Shown here: piece after piece, positions 13,256 to 26,107 of the stretch
Numbering within the stretch: the stretch's first letter is position 1
How the letters are laid out: the number at the start of each line of letters is the position of its first letter
NCBI GenBank assembly: GCA_947579665.1
Contig: OX388343.1
Location: 98,895,657-98,959,656 of the forward strand
DNA length: 64,000 bases
Direction: 5' to 3'
Source: Sympetrum striolatum
Taxonomy: Eukaryota > Arthropoda > Insecta > Odonata > Libellulidae
Program-made: the position numbers and the translations under genes
The notes under the pieces: model-generated
Told to the model about the DNA's origin: nothing
The model's database searches: none
The model's input: the letters and a program-made list of their open reading frames with translations, nothing else

Positions 13256-13814
13256 AAAAATCTGATGTGGCCAGCACATGACTTTCTCCATATATAAGAT
13301 GTAAATATTTATCTACGACAGTAATTTCGAACTCTATATTCCATCTAAACTTGGAAGATGAGTGATTAATATATATATTATTATCTTTGACGTCACAAAC
13401 ATTATAAATAATGTTTTACGGGACATGATCGATGAAAAACGATGAAATTGGCCTTTCGCCCATAGAGCCCACAAAGTACATAATCAGCAACTTCCGGTTT
13501 ATCGGTATTTCACGAATAACTCCTAATCAACCGGTGATACAAAAATATGTTAAATACAAAATTTATAGTAAATTACATTATCCAAAACTTTTATAAGTAA
13601 TACAATATACGTATATATCATATTTATGGAGATATTTTGAAAACCGGAAATGAGCTTTGATGAATGAAGCTCGACTTCCGGTGAACCGATTTACTCCAAA
13701 AACTAATCAACTCTGACAGCACACACCACAGTACTATGTATGAAGTTTGGTATTGATACAACCAGTGGTTTTCACGTTAGAGCGCCCACTATCACACTCA
13801 CACATAGACACACA

Positions 13815-13849
<35 letters not shown>

Positions 13850-13975
13850 TCATTCCGAAAATGGTCAAAACGTGTTCTAGGGACCCCAAAACATGTATTT
13901 CCGTTGAAATCTCGAAGTCGATTTTTTTCATGAAAACAATACTTTCTCTATAATTCGTATATGGAGAAAGTTAAA
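13256..13975 (+). mobile_element. TIR-like element family E, copy A
   Basis: About 720 bp that recurs almost unchanged at 55144-55852. The left end has the sequence aatctgatgtgg followed by ACTTTCTCCATAT at 13281-13293. The right end has its inverse, ATATGGAGAAAGT, ending at 13971. The right end is also a hairpin on its own (13941-13971). A (CA)n tract lies at about 13817-13844. The motif cttccggt recurs several times inside. There is no coding capacity. The class is unknown: TIR-like ends suggest a DNA transposon derivative, but I could not define a target duplication, since taaaa occurs at both ends and may belong to the element. Confidence 0.85.
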
Positions 13976-14448
13976 ATGGAATATAATGCCATATAATCCA
14001 TATAATAAATTTTGAATTATTTTTTACAGTTAGGAATGGAATAACGTACAACCTAAGCTTCTTTCCTAATTTTTGAATATATTCTGAGGGTGAGGATATG
14101 GTTATACGCTTCCAGAAAACGTTGTAGATCACATTTTTCTTGTAGAAAAGAAGTAATAATTAATTATAAAAAAATTAAAACGCATTAGGCTGAGAGGTAA
14201 TTTTATTTAATCTGCTAATAAAGGCTAGGTTTTTAAATGTACCTCAATTCATTTCAAAAAGTATTTTTGTCACGGCTGCTCATTTCTCTTCAATGATAAA
14301 TTTGACACGCCTCGAGGGAAATGTTTTAATGGGATTCAGTGGTATGAAACATCAGAACTCAACGAACTATCCCACTCACGACCATATATAAATATACACA
14401 AATATCGAGTTTTCAGAACCTTAAAGGGGCCTAGAAATATCTGTTAAC
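13976..14448. other. Non-coding AT-rich sequence
   Basis: Nothing recognised between the E element and the F1 insertion. Confidence 0.5.
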
Positions 14449-14580
14449 ACCTTGGTATAATATAGATGACGTCACAAACTCCAAGCACCATCGACATTCT
14501 AAATTTTGATGGTGCTTGGAGTTTGTGACTTCATCTACAGTTACAGCCATCAGCGGGAACCTCTGGATACCTTGGTATAA
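14449..14580 (-). mobile_element. Short fold-back insertion F1 with 12-bp target duplication
   Basis: The inserted block is 14461-14568. Inverted arms at 14463-14492 and 14508-14537 match at 29 of 30 positions around a 15-bp spacer. A 31-bp extension (14538-14568) lies outside the right arm. A perfect 12-bp direct repeat, accttggtataa, is at 14449-14460 and 14569-14580. In minus-strand orientation the extension and arm match the block at 44584-44686: both read aggttcc, then gctgatggctgt, then actgtagat, then agtcacaa. The two are therefore copies of one mobile family. The extension also resembles the tails of the PLE insertions, so I infer a PLE origin. Confidence 0.82.
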
Positions 14581-16369
14581 CGTTCAATCGCAATGAATGC
14601 ATGGTAAAACATATGCATGCACTGATAAAACGAGGAACATATAAATTGTTAATATACATTTTTATGTGAAAAAGCAGCATAACTATTATATGCAAACAGC
14701 AAAATTATGAGGTACAATGTAAGTAACAAGAATTAACAAGAACGGAATTAGTAATCTTCTAGTGATTTAAACAAAATAAATTCATAGAACAAAAGTACTG
14801 AAGCCAAAGGGCATAATAATTGAGGATATATATTATATGATACAACTCACAGGACTGTAATCAACAATGTGTGGTTCAGCCTTAGCGGGAAATTCACGGA
14901 GATTTAAAAACTTATCGGTTTTTGAAGATAAGAAAAACCTTTTCCAGAGCATTAAAAAGTATTTAGGTCTGCCTATCTCCAAATCCGGGGATTTAAATAG
15001 TAATATACCTCAAGGGTTTTGTTCGAAGTGGAAATAATAGAGTTTTTATCTGCATTAATTTCAGAGTTAAGGTAGCAAAATGTTTCTTGAACTACTCGGA
15101 TAGGATGAAAATTAAGAAAAAAACGAATATTCCTACAGGATTGAGATTGCGTATCGTATTAGTAGCCAAATATCACGAAATAAGCATTTATGATTCTTTA
15201 TTTCTTAAGTTTTTCCCTAATGAAATCCTCAATCATCATAATATAATGAAACGCTAACTCATCGCCCCAGCAATAGACCGTCGTAAACAAGTACACACTT
15301 TAAGTGAGAAAAACATCAAGAAGAGCCAACTATATGGAGGATGTGATCGAAGGAAGGATGAAAAAGCGGAGGATTTGATGGGAAATAGATGAGAAAATGG
15401 AGAGAGGCCGCAATGCAGGGAACCGCTCCTTGACCTCTCCTTTCTTTCGCACACACTTTCCACTCTCTCCTCCCTTCAATAAAAATTCTTCCGACGCTTC
15501 TTTTTCCATCTATTTGGAGCTCAGGATTCCGGCGCAATGGGTTACTTAATGGATGGAATTATGAGGGAGTATAAAAGGTAGAATTCGTGAGGTACAACCG
15601 AGGTAATGCGAAAGTTCTCTTGTTTCGAATCAATCATCAGTCTTCTGATTATAAACAACTTTAGGATTCCTTTCGTATGCGTCCCTCTGTTGGGAAATCC
15701 GTCTGGGGAATGTTTTCGAAGAATGTCACATTTGAGAATAGTATATTTATTTATCTCTTGGAAGATTGACATCGCATGATGATTGATTTTGCAAAGCTTA
15801 GGTGGATATTTACTGATAATAAGAGTATAAAACTCAATCTTTCTTTCCAAAATTGAGAATCGAGCAATTGGGTATTCGTCGTTGAACGTCGGGATCGTTC
15901 GATATTTGATCAAATATCGAAAACAAATTTGCATATTCTCCAGTGAAACATTTCTTCACTCACTCGGCAATGATGATGAGCGAGCAGTGATATGCACTGC
16001 TCAGAATCCTGCGTGTGATAAGTCACGAGCGGTAGGATTTTATCCCCTTTCACTCTTTTATATCTGCGAAGTTTCCATTTTGTTTGAGTTCGCTGACTTA
16101 ATCTAAGACGTTGTCCTGAAGGATAACAGAAGAGAGAATACGAAAACCCCCTTTAAACCTTATCATTCGAAACGGAAGAAAAAAGTACCATCAAATAGCC
16201 GAACGACCAAATTTTTCTATTTTCATGTTGCTTTCCTCTGATTATTTTAGTATTTGTTATATTTTTCTATTGTAATTAATAATATTTTTTTCTGTAAATT
16301 CATTGATTTATGTATATGCTTTATGTAATTTTATTATTGTCTATACTTCATTGTTATTTTTACTGTTTT
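14581..16369. other. Gene-free stretch
   Basis: A 130-codon minus-strand frame at 15542-15934 is the longest here. It is AT-driven, shows no motif I recognise, and I do not call it a gene. Confidence 0.4.
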
Positions 16370-16575
16370 TTGCGGGTTTTTTTCACCCCTCTTCTCTGTG
16401 GGTGTTTTCCTGCAACGTGGGTTTTTTCTTTGGCAACCTTCACCTGCAAAAATTTTTCCCCACACTCTACTCTGTCTTTTTGTTTTAATTTAATTTATAC
16501 TTGTTTATATTCTGACGACATACGAGGTTAGGTGGAAGAGAGGCCCACTTGGGCCTAACCTCGCCAATAAAGGGT
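16370..16575 (+). mobile_element. LINE 3'-UTR fragment with terminal stem-loop
   Basis: The interval of about 16370-16420 (gcgggtttttttcaccc, then cttctctgtgggtg, then ttttcctgc) matches a block in the two minus-strand repeats at 39083-39340 and 40374-40612. It ends with an inverted pair, cgaggttagg at 16523-16532 and cctaacctcg at 16554-16563, followed at once by AATAAA at 16566-16571. This is the usual layout of a Jockey-like non-LTR 3' end. No coding part remains next to it. Confidence 0.6.
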
Positions 16576-19002
16576 CAAAAAATAAATTATCGAGAGCTGA
16601 AATCTATTTGCCGATAAAGCTATGCGTGGTCTTGTGGTTATAAATCATCTACAAAAAGACTCAACGAGTGACAAAACAAAGATATCGTTAGTATTTAATT
16701 GGTCAACTCCCTATTGGTCATTTTAGTTATTACTAAAAAAGTTGTATCGGATCTTTGGCGAAATATTTATAAGAATGATTGTATGGTGTTCATGTTATTG
16801 AGGAAGGAGGACCGTCTGAAGAGACACATTTTCCACCCTTTTCATTATGAGATGCAGGATATTAAGAAATACTTCTCCAAAGACGTATTATAAAAACAAA
16901 AATTGTTAAACACTATGAAAGATTGGTGACGGCTAAAATGGCAAGCGAAACTATAAATGTAGATGGTAAAAAAATGAATAAAACGCCAAAGGTATAGTAG
17001 ACATGTCTAAACGACCACCTCGACAAGAGTAATCCATTTTTCAGAGCGACAGGTTGATTCTCATTCTTTTAATGTAAAAAGAAATAAAACAGCGCTTTGT
17101 TTGTGATCATGCAGATAGAATCTTCAGATTAGCTGGTCTGAAACCGGAGACCATCCTACACGAAGTTTCTCAAACAACGCTTAAAGTCTCCCTTTTCTAC
17201 GAGATGTAAATCGAGTCCTGCGCTGGATCCTCAACGGGAGATCCTTTAATTACATTCTCAGAGGAAATTTCAGCTTTTCCAGAGCGGCATTCAACTTCCC
17301 CTAGGGTCATCTCTTTATTAAGTGCCGAAAGAATTTTCGGGCTCGAGTTCTTCTTGACCTTACTTAAAGGCGGTTGCTCCGGTCACAAATTAAGTTACTG
17401 TCTTAACAAAACCCTTGACCATCGCCTCCGTTAGGGAGGAACGTACCAAAGAGAGCGCTGATGTTATTACGAGAGAGGTACACTTCTAGACATATCGAAG
17501 CATGGAAAACATATATAAAGAAAATAAGACTTCGAGATAGTTCTGAAAATTACTGAAATGCCGATAATTTACCAAAAGGTCTAGGATATGTAGATTTTTC
17601 AAATGAAAATGAAGAAATTCCCTCTTAGTTAACCTCTTTTCTTAAGATGTTGCTGCAGTTATTTACAAAATTCAATGTTCAAAACAAATGAAACTATGAG
17701 CAAAAAGTCAATATTCAAATTGAATAGAGTAGAGTAAAAATTCTACTCAGTTAAGAATACATGTTATTTAATATGCTTTAACATTACGCATTACATCCTT
17801 TATTAATGATTAGAGAAAACAATGATAGTGTAATACTTCTTATTTAATCATTATCTAATATAAATCTTAAAGCAAGGAAAGATGAAGCCCCAAGCGTGAA
17901 AATAATTTTGTATCCAAGATTTTTAAGACATGTACAAACGTGCATAATTTAACTGGATAATTCAATTAAATATATCTTTCTAAGGTGTTTTCTAGTATTT
18001 TCACAAATATGGAATTCAATAATCATTATACGTTTCCCTATTTCTTTTGCATTATGTATATACAATCAGCGTAGCGCTATTTAATTTCTTTCGCTTGAAA
18101 ATTTGAATTTGAGTGGAATAGTTTATAAATGTATCCTTAATGCATGTTTTATTCTAAATTAGGGATGAATGTTTAAAGGAAGCTATTCTTAATAAATAGA
18201 GCGGTAGCTGGCCGATGTATAGGCGAACGCCATATAACTTCTTTGCATAAAAGTCCAAGTGATGCCGTGGCATTTTGTGCGATTATTTCAAATCTCATTG
18301 CATCCTATAAAGCATTCCAGCCTACGGGCAAATAAAACGGCCACAACGGCCCATGCAGTCGCATACTGCTGACAATAACGAGCGTCGGCTTAACACCCTT
18401 TCCGCTCTAATTTGTTAGAAATGCCCACGCAATAAATCCCGCGATTATCATTCCTTACTCACACAGCGCGTACTGCCTTAATGGGGCTGAATTCTTCGTA
18501 CTCCACTAACGGTAAATATAACCACGAACCTTTTGTGTGCTACACAAGTATAACTCTTTTGTATCTCTTCATAGAGTCCAGTTCCGGAATATTAGCACAA
18601 TTTCAGCCGCTACGCCGGATAATAATTACCTCCTTTTTTAAATAGAATTAAATAAGAATATAATTTGCCTTTGCATGTGAATAATATACATTCTCCAAGC
18701 AAATGCAGTAATTGATGAAAGTTTCTACTCCTGCATATCACATACTCTGAGGTAGATGAATTATATACAATGTGAATAGTTTTCTCACAACAGGTTGACC
18801 AGCTTTTTAGCCAGATGGACACACGAAGATCATTATCAACCACGCTTACCAGCAAATAGTTCAGTAGTTGAGTTACCATTTTGTCGTATAAATGAATTAA
18901 TACGCTGATAAGCAAACACATTCACCCAAACAAACAAATAAAAAATGCGCAGGAACGTTTACAAGCTATTTAGGGAACGGGGAAAGTAGGATTTTTCTTT
19001 AA
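16576..19002. other. Gene-free stretch with a GC-richer block
   Basis: Mostly AT-rich. About 18180-18500 is compositionally distinct, with several CpGs and homeodomain-type or POU-type words (gcaataaa, tttgcataaa) that also occur by chance. It is a possible regulatory element, with no direct support beyond composition. Confidence 0.3.
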
Positions 19003-19154
19003 GCGAGATCAATTCCCAAGGAAAAACGGACTTTAAAAAAGTCTGACAGGGCCGGGAAACTTTTTTCAAGTCCGTTTTTCCTTTGGAATTTTCCTGGGTG
19101 CATGCCCTTATCTGCAAAGTCACCTCAACCCTTTCTTTATATGCGAGATCAATT
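19003..19154. mobile_element. SINE-C fold-back insertion, deleted head
   Basis: The inserted block is 19015-19142. The left arm (19015-19042) and right arm (19059-19087) are head-to-head copies of the SINE-C 3' end (aaaaacggactt in one and aagtccgttttt in the other). The tRNA head is gone, leaving only gtctgacagggccggg in the loop. The right arm continues 55 bp (19088-19142) into a tail containing gcatgccctt and ctgcaaagtcacc, which matches the tail at 10234-10286. The direct repeat gcgagatcaatt is at 19003-19014 and 19143-19154, with partial similarity (tttcttta) just before each copy. Confidence 0.85.
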
Positions 19155-19689
19155 TGAAATTACGATTACATTTTCCATAAATTGCACCAGTATTACCACA
19201 TTTTCTGTGGTTTCTGTTATCAGAATTTATCCACAGATCTTATTTGGGGTAAGGATTTAAAATCTTCAGCGGCCTTATCTTAAAATGCAGACCTCTCTGG
19301 ATGGACACTTGAACAACGTATCACTGCAAAAATATTGCCACGTACATAATAAAATTGTTCTCTGGATTATTCCTCGGAAGATGTATACAGCATGTTTTAA
19401 TTTATTTCCCGAGTAAAAATTCCTTTAGAAAAAGCGAAATATATCTAACCAAAGTTTTATGAAAATCATGTTCTTCTTTTGAATCTTTGATTATTTTTGC
19501 TAAAATTCATTATTTTAGAAAATTAAAGGTTTGAATGGAAGCCAATTGAATAAGTATTCATAGAACCCTGAAATATGAGTGAAGTATCGATGCTCAATTT
19601 AGATGAGTTGTTATGAGTGGTAGAATTGGACGAATGAATACTTAAAATGCATCGAATTTAGGAAATTTTGGGTGAAATTTAAACCTGAA
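19155..19689. other. Non-coding AT-rich sequence
   Basis: Nothing recognised. Confidence 0.45.
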
Positions 19690-20212
19690 TTTCTTCCTCG
19701 GCCTCCCTTAAATTACTTCGTCTTCTTAACAACTGCATCCGATTCATTTTTGACCTTCGGAAAGATGTTCATATCTCCAATTACCGCCGTCAGTTGAAGT
19801 GGTTGAGACCAGATATCAGGAGAAAATACATGCTTGGTTCACTTTTGTTTACAGTTTTTCATGATCTTCAACACATACCTAAAATCCTTTTTAATTTCGT
19901 CATCTAATTTCTGGAACAACCTGCCTTTACACATTAAAAATTCTACCTCCGCACAATCATTTAAAGAAAAACTGTTTAGTTACCTTTATGTTTCTACAGA
20001 ATTACTCTTATTACCGTAATATTGGCATATGTTTTCTCTTTATTCTTTTTTGCATTATTTTTTTGTAAGCTGTCTATATTTTGTATTCGACCTATTGTTT
20101 ATAATTTTTATTATTTATTTTTATGTGAGCAGATAGAATTTGTATATTATTTTCTGCTCTTATGGGACTCATAATCCCAGAGCAAAATAAATTTATTATT
20201 ATTATTATCAAG
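19690..20212 (+). pseudogene. LINE ORF2 C-terminal fragment and 3' end, broken
   Basis: Two adjoining frames give the C-terminal part of a non-LTR reverse transcriptase. The first, ending near 19895, includes CIRFIFDLRKDVHISNYRRQ and LKWL. After a frameshift the second frame (stop at 20017-20019) includes FWNNLPLHIKN and SFKEKLFSYLY. The order RFIFxLRxDxHIxxYR, then LxWL, then WNxLPxxI, then FKxxLxxYL is typical of insect Jockey/CR1-like elements. The non-coding tail has a hairpin (tgctct paired with agagca, gggac/tccc inside) at about 20154-20184, then AATAAA, then (ATT)n to 20208. The RT palm is missing, so the copy is 5'-truncated and inactive. Confidence 0.8.
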
Positions 20213-21610
20213 ATTTCCTCGTCCATTCAGCGTCTCTTTGCTCCTCTCCATGCTCGTAATCCATAACAGGAGAAGAATATAAAATAGGAAAGAAATCGCG
20301 AGCTGTGAGAGGCACCTTCCTTTCCTTGAGGTCTTTCCCCATTCAATCTGCCTCCGCTTGTTTCTATCGGATTTAGCGCTTCATGCTCTTATAAACCACC
20401 CTATCTCCACCACCTCATCCAACATTTTCTCCCTTATCTACGCCTCGTTTGCCCCTCTCGCAGCGTATGCCGCATCACGCTCCTTTTCGTTGAGCACGCA
20501 ACGCGAGAAAAAAAATGAAACACGCTTTGCGACTGATCCATGTGCGCGCGCGTGGGGGTGTCCATCGAATGGTGAAGGGGGATCCGTGTTTTCAGAAAGA
20601 TATGGGTTTTAAGGCTTAAAAGGACGAAATTTTCCGTTTTCTCTTTTAGGATTTTCTGGGGAGAAGCGCGATAGCCGAAACGACGAAATCACGTATCCCG
20701 AATTAGTGCCACGTCTGCGAAGAATTCGTCGAGCGGCAGACGTCATGATTGCTACGTACGTTCCTTGTGTTAACAATTGCGGTTGATGTGCTCCGCTTAT
20801 GGATGAATGTTTGGAAGAGAGAAAGATGAGGGTTTTGGATGAAAGTTTTGGACGACGAGAGAGTATAATTGAATAATATCGTTAGCTGAAGCATTGGATG
20901 GGTGGTATAGAATTAATCGTAAAATGGAATCCGATAGAATTTGTATGTATAGTTAGCCATTATGATATCGCTTCTGAAGATGAAAGAGAGATATTCGAGG
21001 GAAAGAAATTATTCTAAATTAAATGCTTGTGATATATATGGTCGGAGGTCACTCGAAAATTTACGAATTCAAACGAATTTTATTTCCAATTCGTTTATCT
21101 TTGGAGCCAGTGTTGATTTAAGCTTATTGGGTTTTTGGTTGGAAACGTGCTAAAATTGTTTCAGCCCTTTCAAATTGAAAACGCATTAATCCCAATTGGA
21201 TTTGGTCTTTAAAGTTTTCGGTATTTTGAAGATCACAAAGATATGTTTTGACAAACGTAGAAAACATCTTTAAAGGGAAATGAGTCAATATACTACATAT
21301 TCTCACGTGATTTACAGGCAAGCATAGAAGATGTAACGCATCGTATTCTGTGAAGCATCTGCGAGGATTTCCATATTTAATACAACAATTACTTGTTTGC
21401 AGCTTTATTTATCATATCATAAATGAATTTACTGATATATTAACATTTACGTCATTCGTAATATTAAATACAGGTAACGACTTACAGTAAAGTATAATAG
21501 ATCATTAATTTAGCAATGATGACTCTCTTTAACTGTAGAGGAAACGTTTTTCAATCATTGTATCGAAGGCAATCTCCCTAGACTAAAATTTATAGACTCA
21601 ATAAACTTAA
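20213..21610. other. Gene-free stretch
   Basis: About 20290-20720 is somewhat GC-richer, with an 84-codon plus-strand frame lacking any domain. Nothing else was recognised. Confidence 0.4.
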
Positions 21611-22436
21611 TATATCGTTCTTTTATGCCATATACATCTACATCTTCATTAATGCCCTACAAGCCACCTTTCGGCGTGTGGCAGGGGGTGTAAACACCAG
21701 TTGAATCCAAACTACATACTTCCTTATTCGGTTATTGTCGCGTATCGTTCGCGGAAAGAATGGATTTTTAAAACGATTCGTCCTAGCATCTATTTCTCTT
21801 AACTTACGGTCATTATCGGATCGACCGACGTAGCAGGGGGGTTGCATGATACCGATTGTATCTTCCGCAAATGTAGTTTCCCTGAATTTACTAAGCAATC
21901 GCAGCCTAGCTTCCAAAATCCTTTCTTTCAAGGATTCCCAACCTACGTCTGAGAGCATTTTTGTAACGCTTGCTTTTTTATCGTAGCATTTCTTAACAAA
22001 ACGAACCGCTTTACGCTGCACTTTCTCGAGTTTGTGAGTACAGGTTTCATCCGCCGGATCCCATATACTTGCCGCATATTCCAGAAGGGGTCTGACCAAG
22101 GTAAAATAACATCGTTCTCTCACCTTTTCATCGCATTTACCGACAATACGCTTTACAAAGCCAAGCCTTTTACTTGCTTTGCCACAGATTTTTCGAATAT
22201 GCGTTCTCCAATTTAAGTTATTAGTAATGTTGATCCCGAGATATTCAACTGAATCTACTACTTTGATATTAATTCCATTAATTTTATACGGGTGATTTGG
22301 ACGCACTTTTTTCCTTTCGAAGAAATTAACTACGGAGCATTTACCTACGTTAATATCTAATTCCCATTTTTCGCACCACCTTTGGATGAGGACTAAATCG
22401 TTTGAGAGAGATGTTCGGCCATCATTCCATTCAATA
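21611..22436 (-). pseudogene. LINE reverse transcriptase C-terminal fragment, 5'-truncated
   Basis: The largest coherent frame of the window. From about 22436 down to a TAG at 21638 it encodes the end of a non-LTR RT. The frame stays open above 22306, and translating 22430-22306 adds LVLIQRWCEKWELDINVGKC, the usual WxxxWxLxxNxxKC segment after the catalytic YADD block, which is itself missing. Downstream come VEYLGINITNNLNWRTHI, RLGFVKR, RPLLEYAASIWDP, LEKVQRKAVRFV and NPFFPRTIRDNNRIRKYVV, the thumb and connection region of CR1/Jockey-type LINEs. The 3' end runs into gaagatgtagatgta, a simple-repeat tail. A second, more decayed copy is at 51660-52195. A dead, 5'-truncated retrocopy. Confidence 0.9.
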
Positions 22437-25400
22437 AAATTCCATCAAAGGAAATAGTGCATTTTTATTTTGGACTTCAAATTTTTAGGGTAATAGCATG
22501 TAAACCTAAGGGTAGGGATTAGATACATTACAGTAACATGCACATATAAAAGTGAAGAAAATCATGTAAGCGAGAAATATATTTCTTGCTTTATCCTGTT
22601 CTACAACTAATAACTACAAAAAAGGGAAATATGCGAACTCCGGTAGTGTGCAAATAGAAGGTTATTTATTCTTATTCTATATTCTTAAAGTCTTAGTGTT
22701 TATTTTATATGCCTAAATAAATCATTCCAATTATAAAACCTATTTTTGATAAAATTTCACTAAAAGTTTCAACTCCCTCCAACTTCCATATCAAAAGGCA
22801 AGTTTCATTCTCCTTCCTCACCAGATATTGAACTCTAATATCAAGATAAGTAGTTTTTAACTTATAATATTTCATTATCAACGTCAAGATAAAGTATCTA
22901 AAAGAGCAAAAATGCAGCTTAATGAAGACCATGAAACGGCAAACAGCGCATTTGTTTAATACGAGGAGGATTGAGGATTCGTCTACCGAAAAGAGGAACC
23001 TTGTAACCCAGTCTCAGATCTTCATTTGTTTAAGCCCATATCCCGGAAACGTGGTGCCGCTTAAGGGGACACGAAGAATGCTAAAATATGAATGTGGTAT
23101 TCAAACGTTGGCATCTCTAAATGTGGTATTCAAACGTTCTCTAAATCTGCATGTGAAGTTATCCCTTAGCACTGATGTATGGCGACTATGCACGCAGACA
23201 CGAAATTACTCAGTCAAAGGCTGAAATCTAAGAGAATTCTGCAGATAAAAATCATTCTTTTGTAGTCATATTTATTACATATGTGTTTAATTTTTAAGTA
23301 GATAATTTGCAAGAAAGTAGACATTTTAAAGATGTGCGTCATTTTCATTCTGAATTTTCTGCTTTAACTTAGAAAAAGGGAAGTCATACAATATCAATAG
23401 ATCTGGAACCCAAGATACTAAATTTAATCAGTTAATTAATTTTTAATAAAAAATTGCAAAAAATCAGCTAAATTACTCTGTATCACGAGAAGAATTATTA
23501 TTATTTAACGCTTAATTTTTAATGCTTAGGCCTAAGGATGATTTTTCTTCCGCCTACCTTTATATGCCGTATTTAGAAGTAAATTACCCAAAAATAATGA
23601 AATAGAAGACGAAAACAAGGAAAGAATAGGTTTAAAATAGCAGGCATAAATTTTTCATACGCTGTTACTTCATTAACTCAATTGTTTTTCACCAATCTGG
23701 ACAAAAGAAGTAAAAAAAATGCTGTCCTATTCCATTGGTGTTATTCTGTATTCAACAGATTCCAATTGGAACAGCTTTAAAAAAAAATTATTTTGACTTA
23801 TCAAGGCAATTCAGCGACATCTTTATTTCCAAAGTAAACTGTTGCTCCAAACATTCGAAAAATAAAATTCGCGGGAAATTACGAGGGGGCACGGGGATTT
23901 TACTCTTATTTGCAAAGCATTCCGTACGTGTTTTTAAAATACAATAAAAATAAAATCTCCTTAAAAATATTTGAAGAACGACGAGTTAAAAGCTTTGACT
24001 GTAACTCACAGTTCTAGCTTTAAAAATCAACATTGGAAAGAACTTTGTAAGGCCGAACGAAATGGGACGAGATAACAAAATAACGAATTTAATCTTTGGT
24101 AAAATAAATTTATAAACTTTTAAGTCGATTAACTTGAATGAGTAGGTTGTTAAAATGAATAATGGTTATAAAGCTTAATCTCTTTTCGTCTATGCAAGAC
24201 AAAATCGATAACCTAAATTCTTGGGACGTCATTTATTTCTGGTTTAGTCACGCGAGATTAATGGGGAAGCAGAAATAGACGGCCTCGTATATCACTGGAG
24301 ATAAGGAACTTTTCCGGAACAAATCAATAACTTGAAAATTTTCAAAATCTTCAAATGTCAAGAAGAATAACTCGAATTTTAAAGTTGAAAGGGTTCCAAA
24401 TACGGAACTTAGAAATGTCTGAAAGAGATAATATACATCAACTCGTATATTGATTAATTCCCACCATAATCCCCACCACCACTATCATTACCTTTCCGTG
24501 TTGAAAATATCAATCAAAGAATTTTCTTCAAGCCTAACTGTTGTTGAAGATATATTTGGGATTAATATATTAATTAACATTCATCATTTCTATTCAATTT
24601 ATACTGGTATACTATTTTTACACATGAAGAACGATAAATATTTGGATAAATTTAATTCTTCATCTGGTTTGGAACGCACAGTCAGTCAGTCACGCTCGAG
24701 TAACCGCAAGGAATACGCATTATTCTAATTATTGTTATACTTATCTATGAAATCAAGATTGCAGTCTTTCTCCCTGCGTTAATGCGTAAAATAATAGAAA
24801 AAAATATCTTGAGAATACACTTAAAATATTTATCTAATCATAAAAATCATGAAAATTAATTTTAGTATTTCATAATATTTATTTCATGAAATAATTTTTA
24901 CTATCCTCAGAGATTTAATTCTTGAACAGTTCCGCCTTCAAAATAAAATGAGCTAGAGCTTACTCATTGATTAAGCAAATCGCGTACCCTCTTTTAAATT
25001 TACCGTATATAAACGGGAGATAAATTTTTCTTAAATTTATCCACTTTGCGTAAATTATACAAAGAATGAATAAACCATGGTGCGATATCGTTTCACGCTT
25101 TCACAGCCACTGCACAAAGCTTCGGAAAGATTGGGACGCAATTAAAATTCGAATGCCCCCGTGGAAAGGAAGCCGTGGGAGGAAAAATAAATAGACAAAA
25201 ACCAAGTCTGGAGGGGAAAAGACGCGCCTGGTCTAAATCAATCTTTACCACTCTTTCGCCCGGAAAGAATCTTTTGAAGATTTTTAAAGGAACTCTAGAG
25301 AAGAAGAGGAAAAAACATCTCCTTTCGATATCAACCTTAGATGAAAGTGTTGGCTAATTGCGATGGAAATAATTCATCGTCCTCTTCAGACGTCTCCGTT

Positions 25401-26107
25401 TACTCGGCCTCTTTGATAGTGTGCGGTTCGAAGGTTTTTCGACAGAAGAAAATGAGGCTTCCCCTTCCTAATCCTTGGGCAAAGACGGAAGAATTACAGC
25501 ATCGATTTATACAGGCGCCCTTCTTGCCTTCAGTGGCGCAGTATCGTGGCATGTCGCGGTGGTACGACCCCAAGACCCTTGCGTGATGCCGCAGGAAGTT
25601 GGAAGGGGAAACTAAAAAGGAAACCATCGAGAAAACGACTGAAAAAACCCCCGCATTCATTACCGCGGGAATCAGATACATCGTCTTCGTACGGTTAGTG
25701 CCGGAACGGGACGATTCCAGCGCCGCAAGGGACTGCGGATAATTATGCCGTAATACCTGCGCGTGTATACTCTAATTGACCCATAAAATAAACTATAATA
25801 ACAATAAATTCAATTTCATACACCGAGACAGTTAACATTGCAGAATAAAAAACGTATTTCGCAGTTATATCACAACCATTATAAATAATTAAGCTGTTTT
25901 ATTATACTTATATTCATAAGTCACCGACGTAAATAAAAAACGTTTAATTACAAAATATTCTACTATCCATTCTTGGCTTTTTCTTTCAAGATCTTTCACT
26001 CATCCGGTGACTTGCCACTTTCGGATCGTTTGTTTTTCGTTTATAATTTTAGCGCTCATAACATTTAATTATATAGAAAAATATCTTCAAGAAAATGCAA
26101 GAATAGC
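22437..26107. other. Gene-free stretch
   Basis: No gene recognised. A short local duplication places aatgtggtattcaaacgtt at about 23090-23108 and again about 30 bp later. The interval of about 25340-25690 is GC-richer and opens in frames on both strands (81 and 93 codons), but neither has a recognisable motif. Confidence 0.4.

Noticed and set aside
13384..13400. tgacgtcacaaac in element E as a link to fold-back F1
   Set aside because: Only about 13 bp are shared with the F1 arm (gacgtcacaaact), a CRE-like palindrome that recurs easily. No further similarity was found.
13256..13975. Element E as a Helitron
   Set aside because: A terminal hairpin is present, but there is no TC start or CTRR end, and the ends share an inverted ACTTTCTCCATAT.
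15542..15934. 130-codon minus-strand frame
   Set aside because: AT-rich codon content without any recognisable pattern, and no flanking exon features.
23090..23150. Repeated aatgtggtattcaaacgtt as the start of a tandem array
   Set aside because: Only two copies about 30 bp apart, best seen as a small local duplication.
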